In this document: positions 1 through 8,610 of the stretch, piece by piece
Layout: the number at the start of each line of letters is the position of its first letter
Numbering within the stretch: position 1 is the first letter of the stretch
The notes under the pieces: model-generated
Told to the model about the DNA's origin: nothing
What the model saw: only the letters and a program-made list of their open reading frames with translations
Databases searched by the model: none
Made by a program: the position numbers and the translations under genes
NCBI GenBank assembly: GCA_020073375.1
Contig: JAIQFG010000032.1
Location: 1 to 45,059, forward strand
DNA: 45,059 bases
Direction: 5' to 3'
Source of the DNA: Terriglobia bacterium
Lineage (GTDB): Bacteria; Acidobacteriota; Terriglobia; Acidiferrales; UBA7541

Positions 1-172
1 GTTCCGCGAAAAGAAAATGCTCGAACGGGCCAAATTCCTCCTCGTCAGCGAACTCGCCACCGCAAGAAATACCTCCCCGGAAACCATGGAAGACGCACTG
101 ATCAAGTCGCTGGCGAAAGCGCGGCTGCAGATGCCCTCTCCCCTGGAAAAATCCGAGGCTGTCGAGTTCTAA
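1..172 (+). CDS. C-terminal end of an unknown protein (partial)
   Basis: An open frame enters from the left edge (codons begin at base 2) and ends at TAA 170-172, giving 56 codons. The visible tail is hydrophilic and probably helical, with many Ala, Leu, Lys and Glu residues; it has no cysteine cluster, membrane segment or motif I recognise. Its reality is supported by the terminator-like hairpin that begins 24 bases after the stop. Function cannot be given from this fragment. Confidence 0.55.
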   Translation, partial: FREKKMLERAKFLLVSELATARNTSPETMEDALIKSLAKARLQMPSPLEKSEAVEF

Positions 173-195
173 CGGCACTTTTTCGATTTTCTCAA

Positions 196-235
196 AAGCC
201 TCAAGGCCGCAATGCCTTGGGGCTTTATCTTTTTC
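196..235 (+). terminator. Rho-independent terminator after the partial gene
   Basis: Arms AAGCCTCAAGGC (196-207) and GCCTTGGGGCTT (214-225) pair along 12 positions with one G-T pair around a 6-base loop, and a T-rich run follows. This fits termination of the gene ending at 172. The rest of the 173-488 gap holds no gene I can support; it contains a small GC palindrome (GGCCGG-GCCAT-CCGGCC, about 427-443) and a TACAAT hexamer at 447-452 that could be the -10 of the next gene, without a good -35. Confidence 0.7.
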
Positions 236-488
236 CGGGCATTTGCTTGTGGTTCCTTCATCGACAAGTGTATCTAGCAACTTGGGCTTGGAAAATCGAA
301 TCAAAAGCCCCGCCCTTGAAAAGGCGCCAAGGACGGGGCACCCCAAGTTCAAAAGTCATACCCCAAGTGGACGTGCGGGAGTAGTATTAGAGCGCGAGAC
401 GAAACCGATCTAATGGAATGCGATAGGCCGGGCCATCCGGCCCCGCTACAATTTTTGCTATAGCGCACACGCAGGTTTGGATTGAACC

Positions 489-722
489 ATGAGATGTCCT
501 CATTGTCTCGAAAACTTTCATGATGAACAAACGTGGTGGTCGGTTTCGCTTGCCGCGGATTCGTCGGGGATGTGGATACTTCACCGACGGACGTGCCCAG
601 CGTGCCACCGTTTTATCTTTCATCTTGAAAACGGTGACATCGGTCCTCCGAACGCTCAAGGCATGCGGCAGGTGGTTGCTCAAGGTACCCAAAACCTGCA
701 ATTGAATCAGATCAGGCACTAA
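489..722 (+). pseudogene. N-terminal zinc-ribbon half of a DUF4145-type protein, cut by an in-frame stop
   Basis: The 77 codons from ATG 489 encode two knuckles, CPHC (residues 3-6) and CPAC (36-39), the layout of a zinc ribbon. The reading frame ends at TAA 720-722, and the same frame resumes at once with ATG ATG at 723. As I recall them, homologues carry this zinc ribbon and the DUF4145 domain as one polypeptide of about 230 residues, and the two halves here sum to that length if the TAA is read through. So this is either a nonsense-mutated gene or a real split with reinitiation: an AGG at 714-716 sits 6 bases before the second ATG. The stretch looks poorer in GC than the core genes. A sequencing error at base 720-722 is possible. 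Confidence 0.6.
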
Positions 723-1187
723 ATGATGGTATGGCCAAGAGGAGCGACTCGCGCCGCAGTTTTGCCCGAGATCCCGAGAGAAATTGCAGACGATTACAAA
801 GAAGCATGTCTTGTCCTTCCTGATAGTGCCAAGGCTTCGGCCGCTCTTAGCCGAAGATGCTTGCAGAATTTGCTCCGCCAGGCCGCTCACGTGAAACCGG
901 GCGACCTGTACGACGAGATTCAGCAGGTTCTCGATAGCAAGGCACTCCCAAGTCTAATCGCGGATAGCATCGATGCTGTAAGGGCGATCGGAAACTTTGC
1001 GGCACATCCCATCAAGAGTCGGAGCACGGGAGAAATCGTTGATGTTGAACCCAACGAGGCTGAATGGAACTTGGATGTGCTTGAGTCGCTTTTCGACTTT
1101 TACTACGCGCTTCCGGCAAAGGCCAAGGCGAAGAAAGACGCACTCAACAAGAAATTAGGCGAAGCAGGTAAGCCTCTTATGAAATAG
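723..1187 (+). CDS. DUF4145 (HEPN-like) domain protein, second half of the split gene
   Basis: 154 codons in the same frame as the zinc-ribbon half. The central part, with EACLVLPDSAKASAALSRRC and later IGNFAAHPIKSRSTGEIVDV, is the conserved core of DUF4145 proteins, which are helical and considered HEPN-related; many sit in defence or toxin contexts. The C-terminus is Lys-rich. The start begins right after the TAA of the first half, so translation would need readthrough or coupled reinitiation. The Abi-like gene follows 13 bases after the stop, suggesting co-transcription. The domain assignment is fairly sure; the biological role is not known. Confidence 0.7.
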   Translation: MMVWPRGATRAAVLPEIPREIADDYKEACLVLPDSAKASAALSRRCLQNLLRQAAHVKPGDLYDEIQQVLDSKALPSLIADSIDAVRAIGNFAAHPIKSRSTGEIVDVEPNEAEWNLDVLESLFDFYYALPAKAKAKKDALNKKLGEAGKPLMK

Positions 1188-1200
1188 CTTAGATATTCCC

Positions 1201-2076
1201 ATGACTGACGAATTGTTTCCACCTTATTCCGCGCGAAATCGGGGACCGATGGCGCGAATCGATAACGACTTTCCTCAAACCGGTCGTGTCGCGCTCCACC
1301 ATCTACTAAAGCGATTGGTGGACGGGAAACTTGTTGACGGATGGCCGGAAGTGAAAGGCGAACTTGAGCGCATTGCACGTATAAGCCCGGGCGAAGGTTC
1401 TGGAGTTGCAGAAATTTTAGATGGCATGTCTTGGGAAAAGATTTTCGATTTTTGTGAGCGTCTCTATAGCCATTTGGCACAGGAGGTAGTTCGCTATAAC
1501 GACCGGGCTGAGGAACTTGAACTCGTCACTGCGAGAAGCGAGGTCCAGGAATTTATCGCCCGCGAGTTGCAGCTTATCTTTCTCGAAGAAAACCTGGCTT
1601 TTGAATTTTCGAGTGGGCTTGTGCGCCGGCGAGGCCGGCGCAACACGGTGGACCGCGTCGCTCGCGCGGAACTCGTGCTTGGCGATCCGCGATTGTCCTC
1701 GGCACTAGGACACTTCAATAAGGCACTCAGGTTCTTCCGAAACATATCGCAACCCGACCCGGAAAATGTCGTCAAAGAAGCAGTCTGCGCGGTGGAAGCA
1801 GTTGCGCGCGCACTGTTTCCATCAGGTGGTAAGACTCTCGGCGACGTCATCACTTCCATCACGGGTAATGACTCTGGTCAGATTCCGGGATCAATCGCCA
1901 AGACTTTTCATGGACTTTATGGTTTTCGGAGCGGAGGCCAAGGAGTCGGACATGGTGGTACAACAGGTGGCAGCGCCACAAAAGATCTCGCGGAATATGT
2001 ACTAGCGACGGCTGCGTCTCAAATAGTCTACCTAGTGGACCTCAGCGCTGCCGCGGAGCCTGACGTGCCCTTTTAA
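1201..2076 (+). CDS. Abi_C-like/HEPN-type protein of unknown role
   Basis: 291 residues, no signal peptide or membrane helix. The last third (about residues 170-280) reads like the abortive-infection C-terminal domain: a helix with KEAVCAVEAVARALF, a KTLGDVI turn, and a Gly-rich segment FRSGGQGVGHGG with the Arg...His arrangement typical of HEPN RNases. The N-terminal two thirds are helical and carry a short basic patch (RRRGRR, about 141-146); I recognise no family there. It lies 13 bases after the DUF4145 gene and shares its apparent lower GC, so the two probably form one unit. Possible roles are phage defence, RNA cleavage or stress response, all inference. Family placement is moderate, function low. 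Confidence 0.6.
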   Translation: MTDELFPPYSARNRGPMARIDNDFPQTGRVALHHLLKRLVDGKLVDGWPEVKGELERIARISPGEGSGVAEILDGMSWEKIFDFCERLYSHLAQEVVRYNDRAEELELVTARSEVQEFIARELQLIFLEENLAFEFSSGLVRRRGRRNTVDRVARAELVLGDPRLSSALGHFNKALRFFRNISQPDPENVVKEAVCAVEAVARALFPSGGKTLGDVITSITGNDSGQIPGSIAKTFHGLYGFRSGGQGVGHGGTTGGSATKDLAEYVLATAASQIVYLVDLSAAAEPDVPF

Positions 2077-2158
2077 GGCCGCGTGGCCGGGCCTTCTGGA
2101 TTCTCGAAAATCCTCCGCTCTGCACGTTCTAGTGCTACTGCCTTACATCCACTGTGAG

Positions 2159-3820
2159 TCAAGATTCTGAACTTGGGGTGCCCTGTCCTTGACGCTTTTC
2201 AAGGGCGGGGCCCTTGTTTGATTTGCCTCGCGCGAAATGTTTTTTGGATTTTGCCGATCCCCAACCGCCGCCGCCCGGCGTTTCGATTCGGATCACTGCT
2301 CCTGCGGGGGCATAGAACGTGCACTTCGATGGCAGGACCCGCGCTCTCCCTTTCACGATCAATTCATTTTTTCCGGTAATGCCAGGTTTGCCTCCGGACA
2401 GGCCGTAGGGCGGGAGTTCTCTTCTGTCGGAAAGAATTCCGACTTGAACGTCAGTGAGGAATTCGAGTTCGCGAACGATTCCGTCGCCGCCGGGAAATTT
2501 GCCGGTGCCGGCGGAGCCGGCGCGCAGGGCGTAGCGGAGGACGCGAACCGGATAGGCGTGTTCGAGTACTTCGACGGGGGTGTTGAGCGTGTTGGTCATG
2601 TGACTTTGCGTGGCGCAGGCGCCGGGGGATCCCGGTGCGCCTCCCGTGCCGCCTGCGATGGTCTCGTAGTAGGTGAACGGTTTTGCCGGAGAGCGCCGCG
2701 CGTCACTGCCGCCGAAACTCAAGTTATTCATCGTGCCCTGGCTGGCGGCGGGAATTCGCGCAGGAATTGCGCGGGACAATGCCCGCAGCAGTGTGTCCAC
2801 AATGCGCTGCGAGGTTTCCACATTTCCACCGGCGACCGCGGCGGGGGGACGCGCGTTGACGATCGTGCCCTCCGGGGCAATCACGCGGATCGAGCGCATC
2901 AGGCCGGACGTGGCCGGGACCTGCTCATCGAGCAGGCAGCGGAAGACGTAAAACACCGCGGACCATGTGATGGCCTCGACGGCGTTGACGCTGCCGGAAC
3001 ACAGCGGCGCGCTCCCGGTGAAATCCACTGCGGCGCTTTTTCCGTGAATGCGGATCGTGACGGCGATGCGTTGCCGCTCCGCTGTGACGCCGTCGTTGTC
3101 CAGAAAATCCTCGGCGCGGTAAATTCCGTCGGGTATTGCGTCCAGCGTCGCGGCCATCATGCGGGCGGAATAATCGAGCAGGTGGCGGCCGTAGGAGATC
3201 ACTTCGCGCTGGCCGTACTTGGCGGCCAGTTCCAGCAGGCGGCGCTCGCCGATGCGGCACGCGGCAATCTGCGCCGTCAAATCCCCTTCGCGCTCGCGCG
3301 CGGTGCGGACGTTGGCAAGGATCAGGGACATTACGTCCCGAGCCACACGGCCGCGCTCCATGATTTTCACGGGAGGCACACGCAGGCCTTCCTGAAAAAT
3401 CTCGCGGGACATTCCCATGGAGCCGGCGTTCGCGCCGCCAATGTCCGCGTGGTGCGCGCGGTTGGCGACGTAGAAAAGCGGTCTCCGATTTCGAGGGGCA
3501 TAGACCGGCATGACCATCGTCAAATCGGGCAGGTGCGTGCCTCCCGCGTACGGATCGTTCAGCAGGGCGACATCGCCCGGATCGAGTTGCAGCGCGTTCA
3601 ATGCGGCCGTCACGGACATCGGCATCGATCCGAGGTGCACGGGCATGTGGTCGCCCATGGCAAGGACCTGGCCTGCGGCGCCAAACACGGCGCAGGAATA
3701 GTCCCGCCGCTCCTTGATGTTCGGAGAGAACGCCGAGCGGCGCAGCGCCGCGCCCATTTCCTCGGCGACCGAGTGGAAGAGATTCTTGAAAATTTCCAGG
3801 CGAACCGGATCGACTCTCAT
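2159..3820 (-). CDS. Hydantoinase B/oxoprolinase family subunit
   Basis: 553 residues from ATG at 3820, chosen because it overlaps the stop of the A subunit by four bases (ATGA) and gives the usual N-terminus MRVDPVRLEIFKN. Family hallmarks are NDPYAGGTHLPD, NRAHHADIGG, SMGMSREIF and GGTGG, with a Gly-rich end ETPGGGGWG. With subunit A, such enzymes perform ATP-dependent opening of hydantoin, N-methylhydantoin or 5-oxoproline, or related carboxylations; substrate cannot be told from sequence. A Lys/Ser-rich tail of about 30 residues follows the conserved end. A longer frame reading upstream to 3994 lies inside subunit A and was not used. Cytoplasmic; translationally coupled to A. Confidence 0.93.
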   Translation of the reverse strand: MRVDPVRLEIFKNLFHSVAEEMGAALRRSAFSPNIKERRDYSCAVFGAAGQVLAMGDHMPVHLGSMPMSVTAALNALQLDPGDVALLNDPYAGGTHLPDLTMVMPVYAPRNRRPLFYVANRAHHADIGGANAGSMGMSREIFQEGLRVPPVKIMERGRVARDVMSLILANVRTAREREGDLTAQIAACRIGERRLLELAAKYGQREVISYGRHLLDYSARMMAATLDAIPDGIYRAEDFLDNDGVTAERQRIAVTIRIHGKSAAVDFTGSAPLCSGSVNAVEAITWSAVFYVFRCLLDEQVPATSGLMRSIRVIAPEGTIVNARPPAAVAGGNVETSQRIVDTLLRALSRAIPARIPAASQGTMNNLSFGGSDARRSPAKPFTYYETIAGGTGGAPGSPGACATQSHMTNTLNTPVEVLEHAYPVRVLRYALRAGSAGTGKFPGGDGIVRELEFLTDVQVGILSDRRELPPYGLSGGKPGITGKNELIVKGRARVLPSKCTFYAPAGAVIRIETPGGGGWGSAKSKKHFARGKSNKGPALEKRQGQGTPSSES

Positions 3821-5865
3821 GGCCGCCGCTCCAGAAGAATATTTCCATAAACATCCACGCGGCCCGTCCAGCCCGGGGGGATCAGCGTGGTCGCGCTGTA
3901 TTCCATGACGAGTGCGGGGCCCGCGATGCGGTTCCCAGCCAGCAATTTTTCGCGGGCGTAAGTGGAAGTTGCCTGGCGGCGTCCCGCGAACCACGCCTGG
4001 CTCTGTGAAATCAGCGATCGACGAGCGCTGGGGCCTGAACGCTCCAGCTTAGGGATCGCGGGCTTCGGCGTGCGTCCGGTAAACCGCGCGCGCACGTTGA
4101 CCACTTCGCAGGGGCGCGCGCGATCCGCGTAGCCGTACCTCTGTTCGTGCGCGCTGTGGAATGCCCGGACGTAGTCCCGCGCGTACGGCACCATCAGCTC
4201 GTACGATTGGCCGGAATAGCGCATGTCGAGCGCGCGCTCGATACGCACGGAATTCCCCGCGAAACCTTCCCGCAGCATTTGCTTGAATCCATCGCGCTGC
4301 AATTTGGAAAATTCGCGGTCAAGCGCCGCACGCGCATCGGTGGCTCCGCGAATTTCCAGGCGAACGGTGCGCGACAAATCCTTGGCGACGTCCGCGCGCA
4401 GAATGCCGAGCGCCGAAAGCGCCCCGGGAATGCGCGGCACCAGCACGCGGGGAATGTCCAAGGCGGACGCCAGATCGCAGGCGTGCAACGCGCCCGCGCC
4501 GCCGAATGCCACCAGCGTGTAATCGCGAGGGTCGTGTCCGCGCTCGACGGAAATTACGCGAATGGCCTTTTCCATGACGGCGTTGGCCACGTCCACAATA
4601 CCCTGCGCAAATTTTTCAACCGAAGCCGCAGAGCCTTTTTCGCGGTCCATGAATTCGCGGGCGCGGGCGATGTCCAGCCGGAATGCTCCGCCCAGCAGGC
4701 CCGCCTCCGGAATGCGGCCGAGAATCAGGTTTGCATCGGTCACAGCGGGCTTTTCGCCGCGCCCATAGCATATCGGTCCAGGATCGGCACCGGCGCTCTC
4801 AGGACCGACGCGAAGCGCGCCGGCGCGGTCATATCGCGCGATGGAGCCGCCGCCGGCGCCGACGGTATGAATATCGAGCATGGGGACCGCGACGGGAATG
4901 TCCGACACGATCGTTTCGCTGGTCGTCGCGAGCGCGCCGGAACGCCCGCGCTCCAGCAGCGCGACGTCGGTGGACGTCCCGCCCATGTCAAACGTGATGA
5001 TGCGTTCGACGCCCGCCAGCTCGGCGACGTATTGCGCGCCCAGGATTCCGCCCGCGGGCCCGGAGAGGATGGTTCGAACCGGTTCGCGGGCCGCGGCGCG
5101 GGCGGACAGGATCCCGCCGCTCGATTGCATGATTCGAACTCGCGCGCCGGTTTTTCGGATACTGGAGTGAAAGGAAGACTTGAGATTTTGCCGCGAGTGC
5201 GCGGCGGCGCAGCGCTCGATTTCCGCCAGATATTTGCTCATCACCGGAACCAGGTAGGCGTTGACGACGGTGGTTGAAGTGCGTTCGAACTCACGATGCT
5301 CGGGAAGGATTTCGTGCGACGCGGACACTTGAAGTCCTGCTTTAGATAGAGCGCTGGCGATTCGTCGCTCATTTTCGGGATTGATGAAGGAGAACAAGAA
5401 ACAAACGGCGACCGACTCGGCGCCGCTGCGGACCACGGCTCGGACGGTGCGCGCGATTTCTTTCGGGGAAGGCGACAGCAGCGCGCGGCCTTCGGAGTCG
5501 AGCCGCTCGCGCAATCCGAAGCGGCGCTCGCGCGGGACCAGGGGCGGCTGCTTTTTGACGAAGAGATTGTAGAGTTTGGTTCTGGCCTGGCGGCCGATTT
5601 CCAGAACGTCTTCGAAGCCCGCGGTGGTTACGAGGGCGACGCGGCCGCCTTGCCGCTGGAGCAGCGCATTGGTGCCGACGGTGGTGCCGCAGGCCAGGTC
5701 GAGAGGACGCACTTCCCCGTTGTTTCGGAGGATTTGCGCAAGGGCAATGGAAATGGCTTCGGCCGGATTGCCCGGCGTGGATGGAATTTTCAGAATTTGG
5801 ATGCGGCCGTTGCGTAGGTAGACGCAATCGGTGAACGTGCCGCCGGTATCGAAGGCGATGCGCAT
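3817..5865 (-). CDS. Hydantoinase A/oxoprolinase family ATPase subunit
   Basis: 682 residues from ATG 5865, with the ASKHA-type nucleotide-binding start FDTGGTFTDCVYLR, then GTTVGTNALLQ, the central FDMGGTSTDVALLE (phosphate loop of the hydantoinase/oxoprolinase domain), and SVERGHDPRDYTLVAFGGAG. Length is normal for a stand-alone A subunit. It couples ATP hydrolysis to ring opening or carboxylation together with the B subunit, whose start overlaps its stop. Upstream, 54 bases separate it from the Cys-rich gene, which in turn overlaps a Tat-exported propeller, so the four genes are probably one transcript. True substrate (hydantoin, 5-oxoproline or a ketone, as in acetone carboxylase) remains open. 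Confidence 0.93.
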   Translation of the reverse strand: MRIAFDTGGTFTDCVYLRNGRIQILKIPSTPGNPAEAISIALAQILRNNGEVRPLDLACGTTVGTNALLQRQGGRVALVTTAGFEDVLEIGRQARTKLYNLFVKKQPPLVPRERRFGLRERLDSEGRALLSPSPKEIARTVRAVVRSGAESVAVCFLFSFINPENERRIASALSKAGLQVSASHEILPEHREFERTSTTVVNAYLVPVMSKYLAEIERCAAAHSRQNLKSSFHSSIRKTGARVRIMQSSGGILSARAAAREPVRTILSGPAGGILGAQYVAELAGVERIITFDMGGTSTDVALLERGRSGALATTSETIVSDIPVAVPMLDIHTVGAGGGSIARYDRAGALRVGPESAGADPGPICYGRGEKPAVTDANLILGRIPEAGLLGGAFRLDIARAREFMDREKGSAASVEKFAQGIVDVANAVMEKAIRVISVERGHDPRDYTLVAFGGAGALHACDLASALDIPRVLVPRIPGALSALGILRADVAKDLSRTVRLEIRGATDARAALDREFSKLQRDGFKQMLREGFAGNSVRIERALDMRYSGQSYELMVPYARDYVRAFHSAHEQRYGYADRARPCEVVNVRARFTGRTPKPAIPKLERSGPSARRSLISQSQAWFAGRRQATSTYAREKLLAGNRIAGPALVMEYSATTLIPPGWTGRVDVYGNILLERRP

Positions 5866-5919
5866 GGGAGCGGGGATTGTAACGCAGGATTCGAGTGGAG
5901 AGTTGAGGAAGCTGCCCGA

Positions 5920-6588
5920 TTACTTGTCCGCCGGATCGTCCCGAATCAATGCTTCAAATCGTTCCAGGCTGTTCGGGAAATGCGTGGCGAGCAGGCGGAA
6001 CCAATTTGCGGATTGTTCCTCGGTGGGCACGCGCGCTTCGATTGGCTTGTTGCAGGTGTAGAAGACGCAGTCGACGGGCTTGGCGGTGACGTGGGTGCCG
6101 CTGGACGCCGTGTGCAGAATGCAGTGGCGGGTCGCGTCGCCGTCATCCTCGGGCCAGTTCCCTACTTTATGGCTCAGGAAAACGCAGCCGCGGTTGAGCC
6201 ACGGATTCAGCTCAAACAACTGCGCCCTGGTTTCCCAATAATCGCCGCCGGTAGGAATGGCGATCGTGTTTCCATCCTGCGAGAGCGACCTCATGTGAAA
6301 GAGCATGAGGGTGGCCTCACCGCCTTCCAGCGGCACTAATTTTTTGTAAACGTCGAAATATTTGAAAACGAAATTCGCGAAACCGAGGCCGGACTCGTAT
6401 TCGTAGTCGGCCCTGTGCAGACCGCCTTGCTTGTAGAGTTCGTAAATCTGAACGACATTTTCCAGAATGGCGAATCCGCCGAGGCTGCAACACGGCGAAG
6501 AGCACGCGCGGCAGTCCGCCTCGGTAACACCACCGGAGTGGTATTCGTTCAAGAATCGGACGATCGGTGCCGGAAACGGCTGCTGCAT
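5920..6588 (-). CDS. Cys-rich protein of unknown function, possible metal or Fe-S binder
   Basis: 222 residues from ATG 6588, whose A is also the last base of the upstream TGA (TGATG), implying coupling. Near the N-terminus is DCRACSSPCCSLGGF with four close cysteines; further cysteines follow in NRGCVFLSH, RHCILH and DCVFYTCNKP. The spacing resembles the CxxC...CC pattern of the YkgJ-type metal-chelating family, but the match is only approximate. No signal peptide or membrane segment is seen, so it is probably cytoplasmic. Position between a Tat-exported propeller and a hydantoinase A/B pair suggests a role as partner or maturation factor, which is inference. The frame stays open upstream to 6741, inside the neighbouring gene, and was not used. 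Confidence 0.7.
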   Translation of the reverse strand: MQQPFPAPIVRFLNEYHSGGVTEADCRACSSPCCSLGGFAILENVVQIYELYKQGGLHRADYEYESGLGFANFVFKYFDVYKKLVPLEGGEATLMLFHMRSLSQDGNTIAIPTGGDYWETRAQLFELNPWLNRGCVFLSHKVGNWPEDDGDATRHCILHTASSGTHVTAKPVDCVFYTCNKPIEARVPTEEQSANWFRLLATHFPNSLERFEALIRDDPADK

Positions 6589-8303
6589 CAGGTCGTCGCG
6601 CCAACGTTCAGCTGAGGCAGCGACCATTCCCTCACCGGCATGGCCCCCAACACGGGCTTGCCGAGCGCAGGTGTCGACAGGATGTACAGCCCCGTTGTCG
6701 TTCCCGCGTAGATGAGGTTGCGGTCCCATTCGACGAAGCATTGGTCAGTGGGGCGGCTGTAGCTGTTCGCCTGGTCATCGCAGCGCTTCATGAGATCACC
6801 CTCAAGCAGCCTGCCTTCGTTGGTCCCCGGGGCAACGCATTCCGGGCTGAGCTCGCCGCCGTGAGGCGCAACGAAGTATGCGGACTCCTTCGGGCTGTTT
6901 GGATTGCTCAGGTCAAATACGCGAAGCCCGGCATTAAACCAGGAAAGTACATGCGCGGTTTGCGAAGGCCGTCCCGGAGCCGTGAGCGCCGGGCAGATGT
7001 GCGGGCTGAAGCGTCCGCGTGCAAAGCAGAAGTCGTCAAACGGCGCATCGGCCGGCGGTTTCGGGCGCGGCAGTTGCGAGATGGCGATCGGGTTTTTCGG
7101 GTCGCGTACGTCGATGACCCAGCTTGGCAAGTAGGATTCATTGCAGTCGGGATTCATGGATTCGGGATTGGTGATCACGAACCCGCGATCGAGCATGCCC
7201 AGCCATGCCGAATGGAAAGGAATGCCATCCAATCCGTAGGTTGGCGTGGGATCGAACCGGCCGATCGCTTTGGGATTCTCGATGTCGGAAAGGTCGTGAA
7301 TGATGAGGCCGAACGCCGACCAGGTTCCGTAGCCGAGCGTGCCGCCGTCCTCGACGCGCTTCGGCACGTAGAGAGGAAGGTGCGACATGGTGTAGGGCAG
7401 CCGATCGAGCGCGGGAAATTTCAGTTCCTTGAAATACTGGCGGGCATCCTCCATGGTCAGGGGCTTATCCGGAATCTTTTCGGCGCCGCGCCCCTCGAGG
7501 ACTTTCCACTTCTTGAGCATCTGGGTCTCGCCCGGCGCTCCCGCGCGCTGTCCGGGAACATGCCAGCGGGAAACTTCCTTCACATTGGAGGGATCGGAAA
7601 CGTCCACGATCATCAGGCAATTGGAATACGGGGTGAGGTTATGCAGCAGGCCGGTGTAGGTATCGTCGGGCGCGGTGTCCAGGTAGGCGTATTTGCCTCC
7701 GTCATAAAAAAAGGAATCGCCGTGAACGCCCGAGCCGGTCTTGCCGGTTGTAAACTCGGAAATCTTGACCTGCTTTTCGGGATCGGTGACGTCATAGACG
7801 CGCAAGCCGCGGAGGCCTTCCCACTTCTTGTACATATCCAGGATTTTCGGATCTCCGTACTTTCCCTCGGCGGCAAGTCCCGGGCCGTTCGCGAAGTACG
7901 GCACCTGGGAAGCCTGGATCAGAATCCACTTCTTCAAATCCTTGTTGTAGGCAAGCTGGCCGCCGACGGAATTGCCTTTGTTGATGGCCTTGGGATTTTT
8001 GGGGTCGGTCACGTCGAAGACGGTGTTGCCCTGAAACAGTAGGCGCTGCCCGCCGGATGCGGACATAATCTGAGCCCCGCCCGCTCGACCGGGGCCGGGG
8101 ATGTGCGCGATGATTTCCATATTATTTAAGTACATGCGCTGATCGAGGTAGGTGAGGCTCTGGGGAGAGGGCCGGGGATGGTGATGCGCGAACGCGTAAG
8201 GCGCTGCAAGCGCGGCCCCCGCGGCGGCACCTGCAACTCCTCCGGCCATTTTGAGAAAGTCTCTACGCGTCGCCCGCTGGTACGGTACGTGGTTCGATTT
8301 CAT
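6588..8303 (-). CDS. Tat-exported LVIVD-repeat beta-propeller protein
   Basis: 571 residues. The N-terminus holds a twin-arginine signal (ATRRDFLKMAGGVAGAAAGA) ending near AFAHHH. The mature part repeats blocks like VFDVTDPKNP, VYDVTDPEKQ, IVDVSDPSN, IHDLSDIENP, VIDVRDPKNP and VFDLSNPNSP, the signature of LVIVD repeats that fold as a propeller. Tat export suggests the protein folds, perhaps with a cofactor, before reaching the periplasm. The start is backed by GGAGG 8 bases upstream of the ATG. It is the first gene of the minus-strand unit that continues with the Cys-rich protein and hydantoinase A/B. Enzymatic activity is not evident. Confidence 0.85.
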   Translation of the reverse strand: MKSNHVPYQRATRRDFLKMAGGVAGAAAGAALAAPYAFAHHHPRPSPQSLTYLDQRMYLNNMEIIAHIPGPGRAGGAQIMSASGGQRLLFQGNTVFDVTDPKNPKAINKGNSVGGQLAYNKDLKKWILIQASQVPYFANGPGLAAEGKYGDPKILDMYKKWEGLRGLRVYDVTDPEKQVKISEFTTGKTGSGVHGDSFFYDGGKYAYLDTAPDDTYTGLLHNLTPYSNCLMIVDVSDPSNVKEVSRWHVPGQRAGAPGETQMLKKWKVLEGRGAEKIPDKPLTMEDARQYFKELKFPALDRLPYTMSHLPLYVPKRVEDGGTLGYGTWSAFGLIIHDLSDIENPKAIGRFDPTPTYGLDGIPFHSAWLGMLDRGFVITNPESMNPDCNESYLPSWVIDVRDPKNPIAISQLPRPKPPADAPFDDFCFARGRFSPHICPALTAPGRPSQTAHVLSWFNAGLRVFDLSNPNSPKESAYFVAPHGGELSPECVAPGTNEGRLLEGDLMKRCDDQANSYSRPTDQCFVEWDRNLIYAGTTTGLYILSTPALGKPVLGAMPVREWSLPQLNVGATT

Positions 8304-8610
8304 TTCTCAATCCTCCTGACGTGAAACCTCCAGATGTGTTGTTTTAGAATTGCATAACATGCCAGCGGGCGGCGAGGATTCTGGTGAGGATCGGCGTGCC
8401 CGGGCCTCCGTGAAGATTGACATGATTGGCGACTGTAACACCAGCGGGAATGGGCGTGTCAACAGGAATATGGGCGGGGCGGTGCACTGCTTTGGGAAAC
8501 ACTGCGGACTGACCGGAATTCCAGCCGGCTTCAAATGGGTTTGCACATTCCGATGGGAGTGGGCCCGATAATTCCGTTTTCTCAGGCCCCTGCTGAAAAG
8601 AAATGTGAAA
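8304..8610. other. Intergenic gap between the HEAT-like gene and the LVIVD gene
   Basis: About 307 bases with no gene I can support. It holds the ribosome binding site of the LVIVD gene at its left edge and presumably that operon's promoter, but I see no convincing -35/-10 pair. A few short open frames cross it without ribosome binding sites or protein-like composition. No repeat of the families seen elsewhere in the window lies here. Confidence 0.5.

Noticed and set aside
387-890. Minus-strand 167-codon frame over the zinc-ribbon gene
   Set aside because: Overlaps conserved plus-strand sequence and lacks any recognisable feature.
2237-3850. Long plus-strand open frame (537 codons) across hydantoinase B
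   Set aside because: Antisense shadow of a clear family member; composition is Arg/His/Gly-rich without motifs, as expected in GC-rich DNA.
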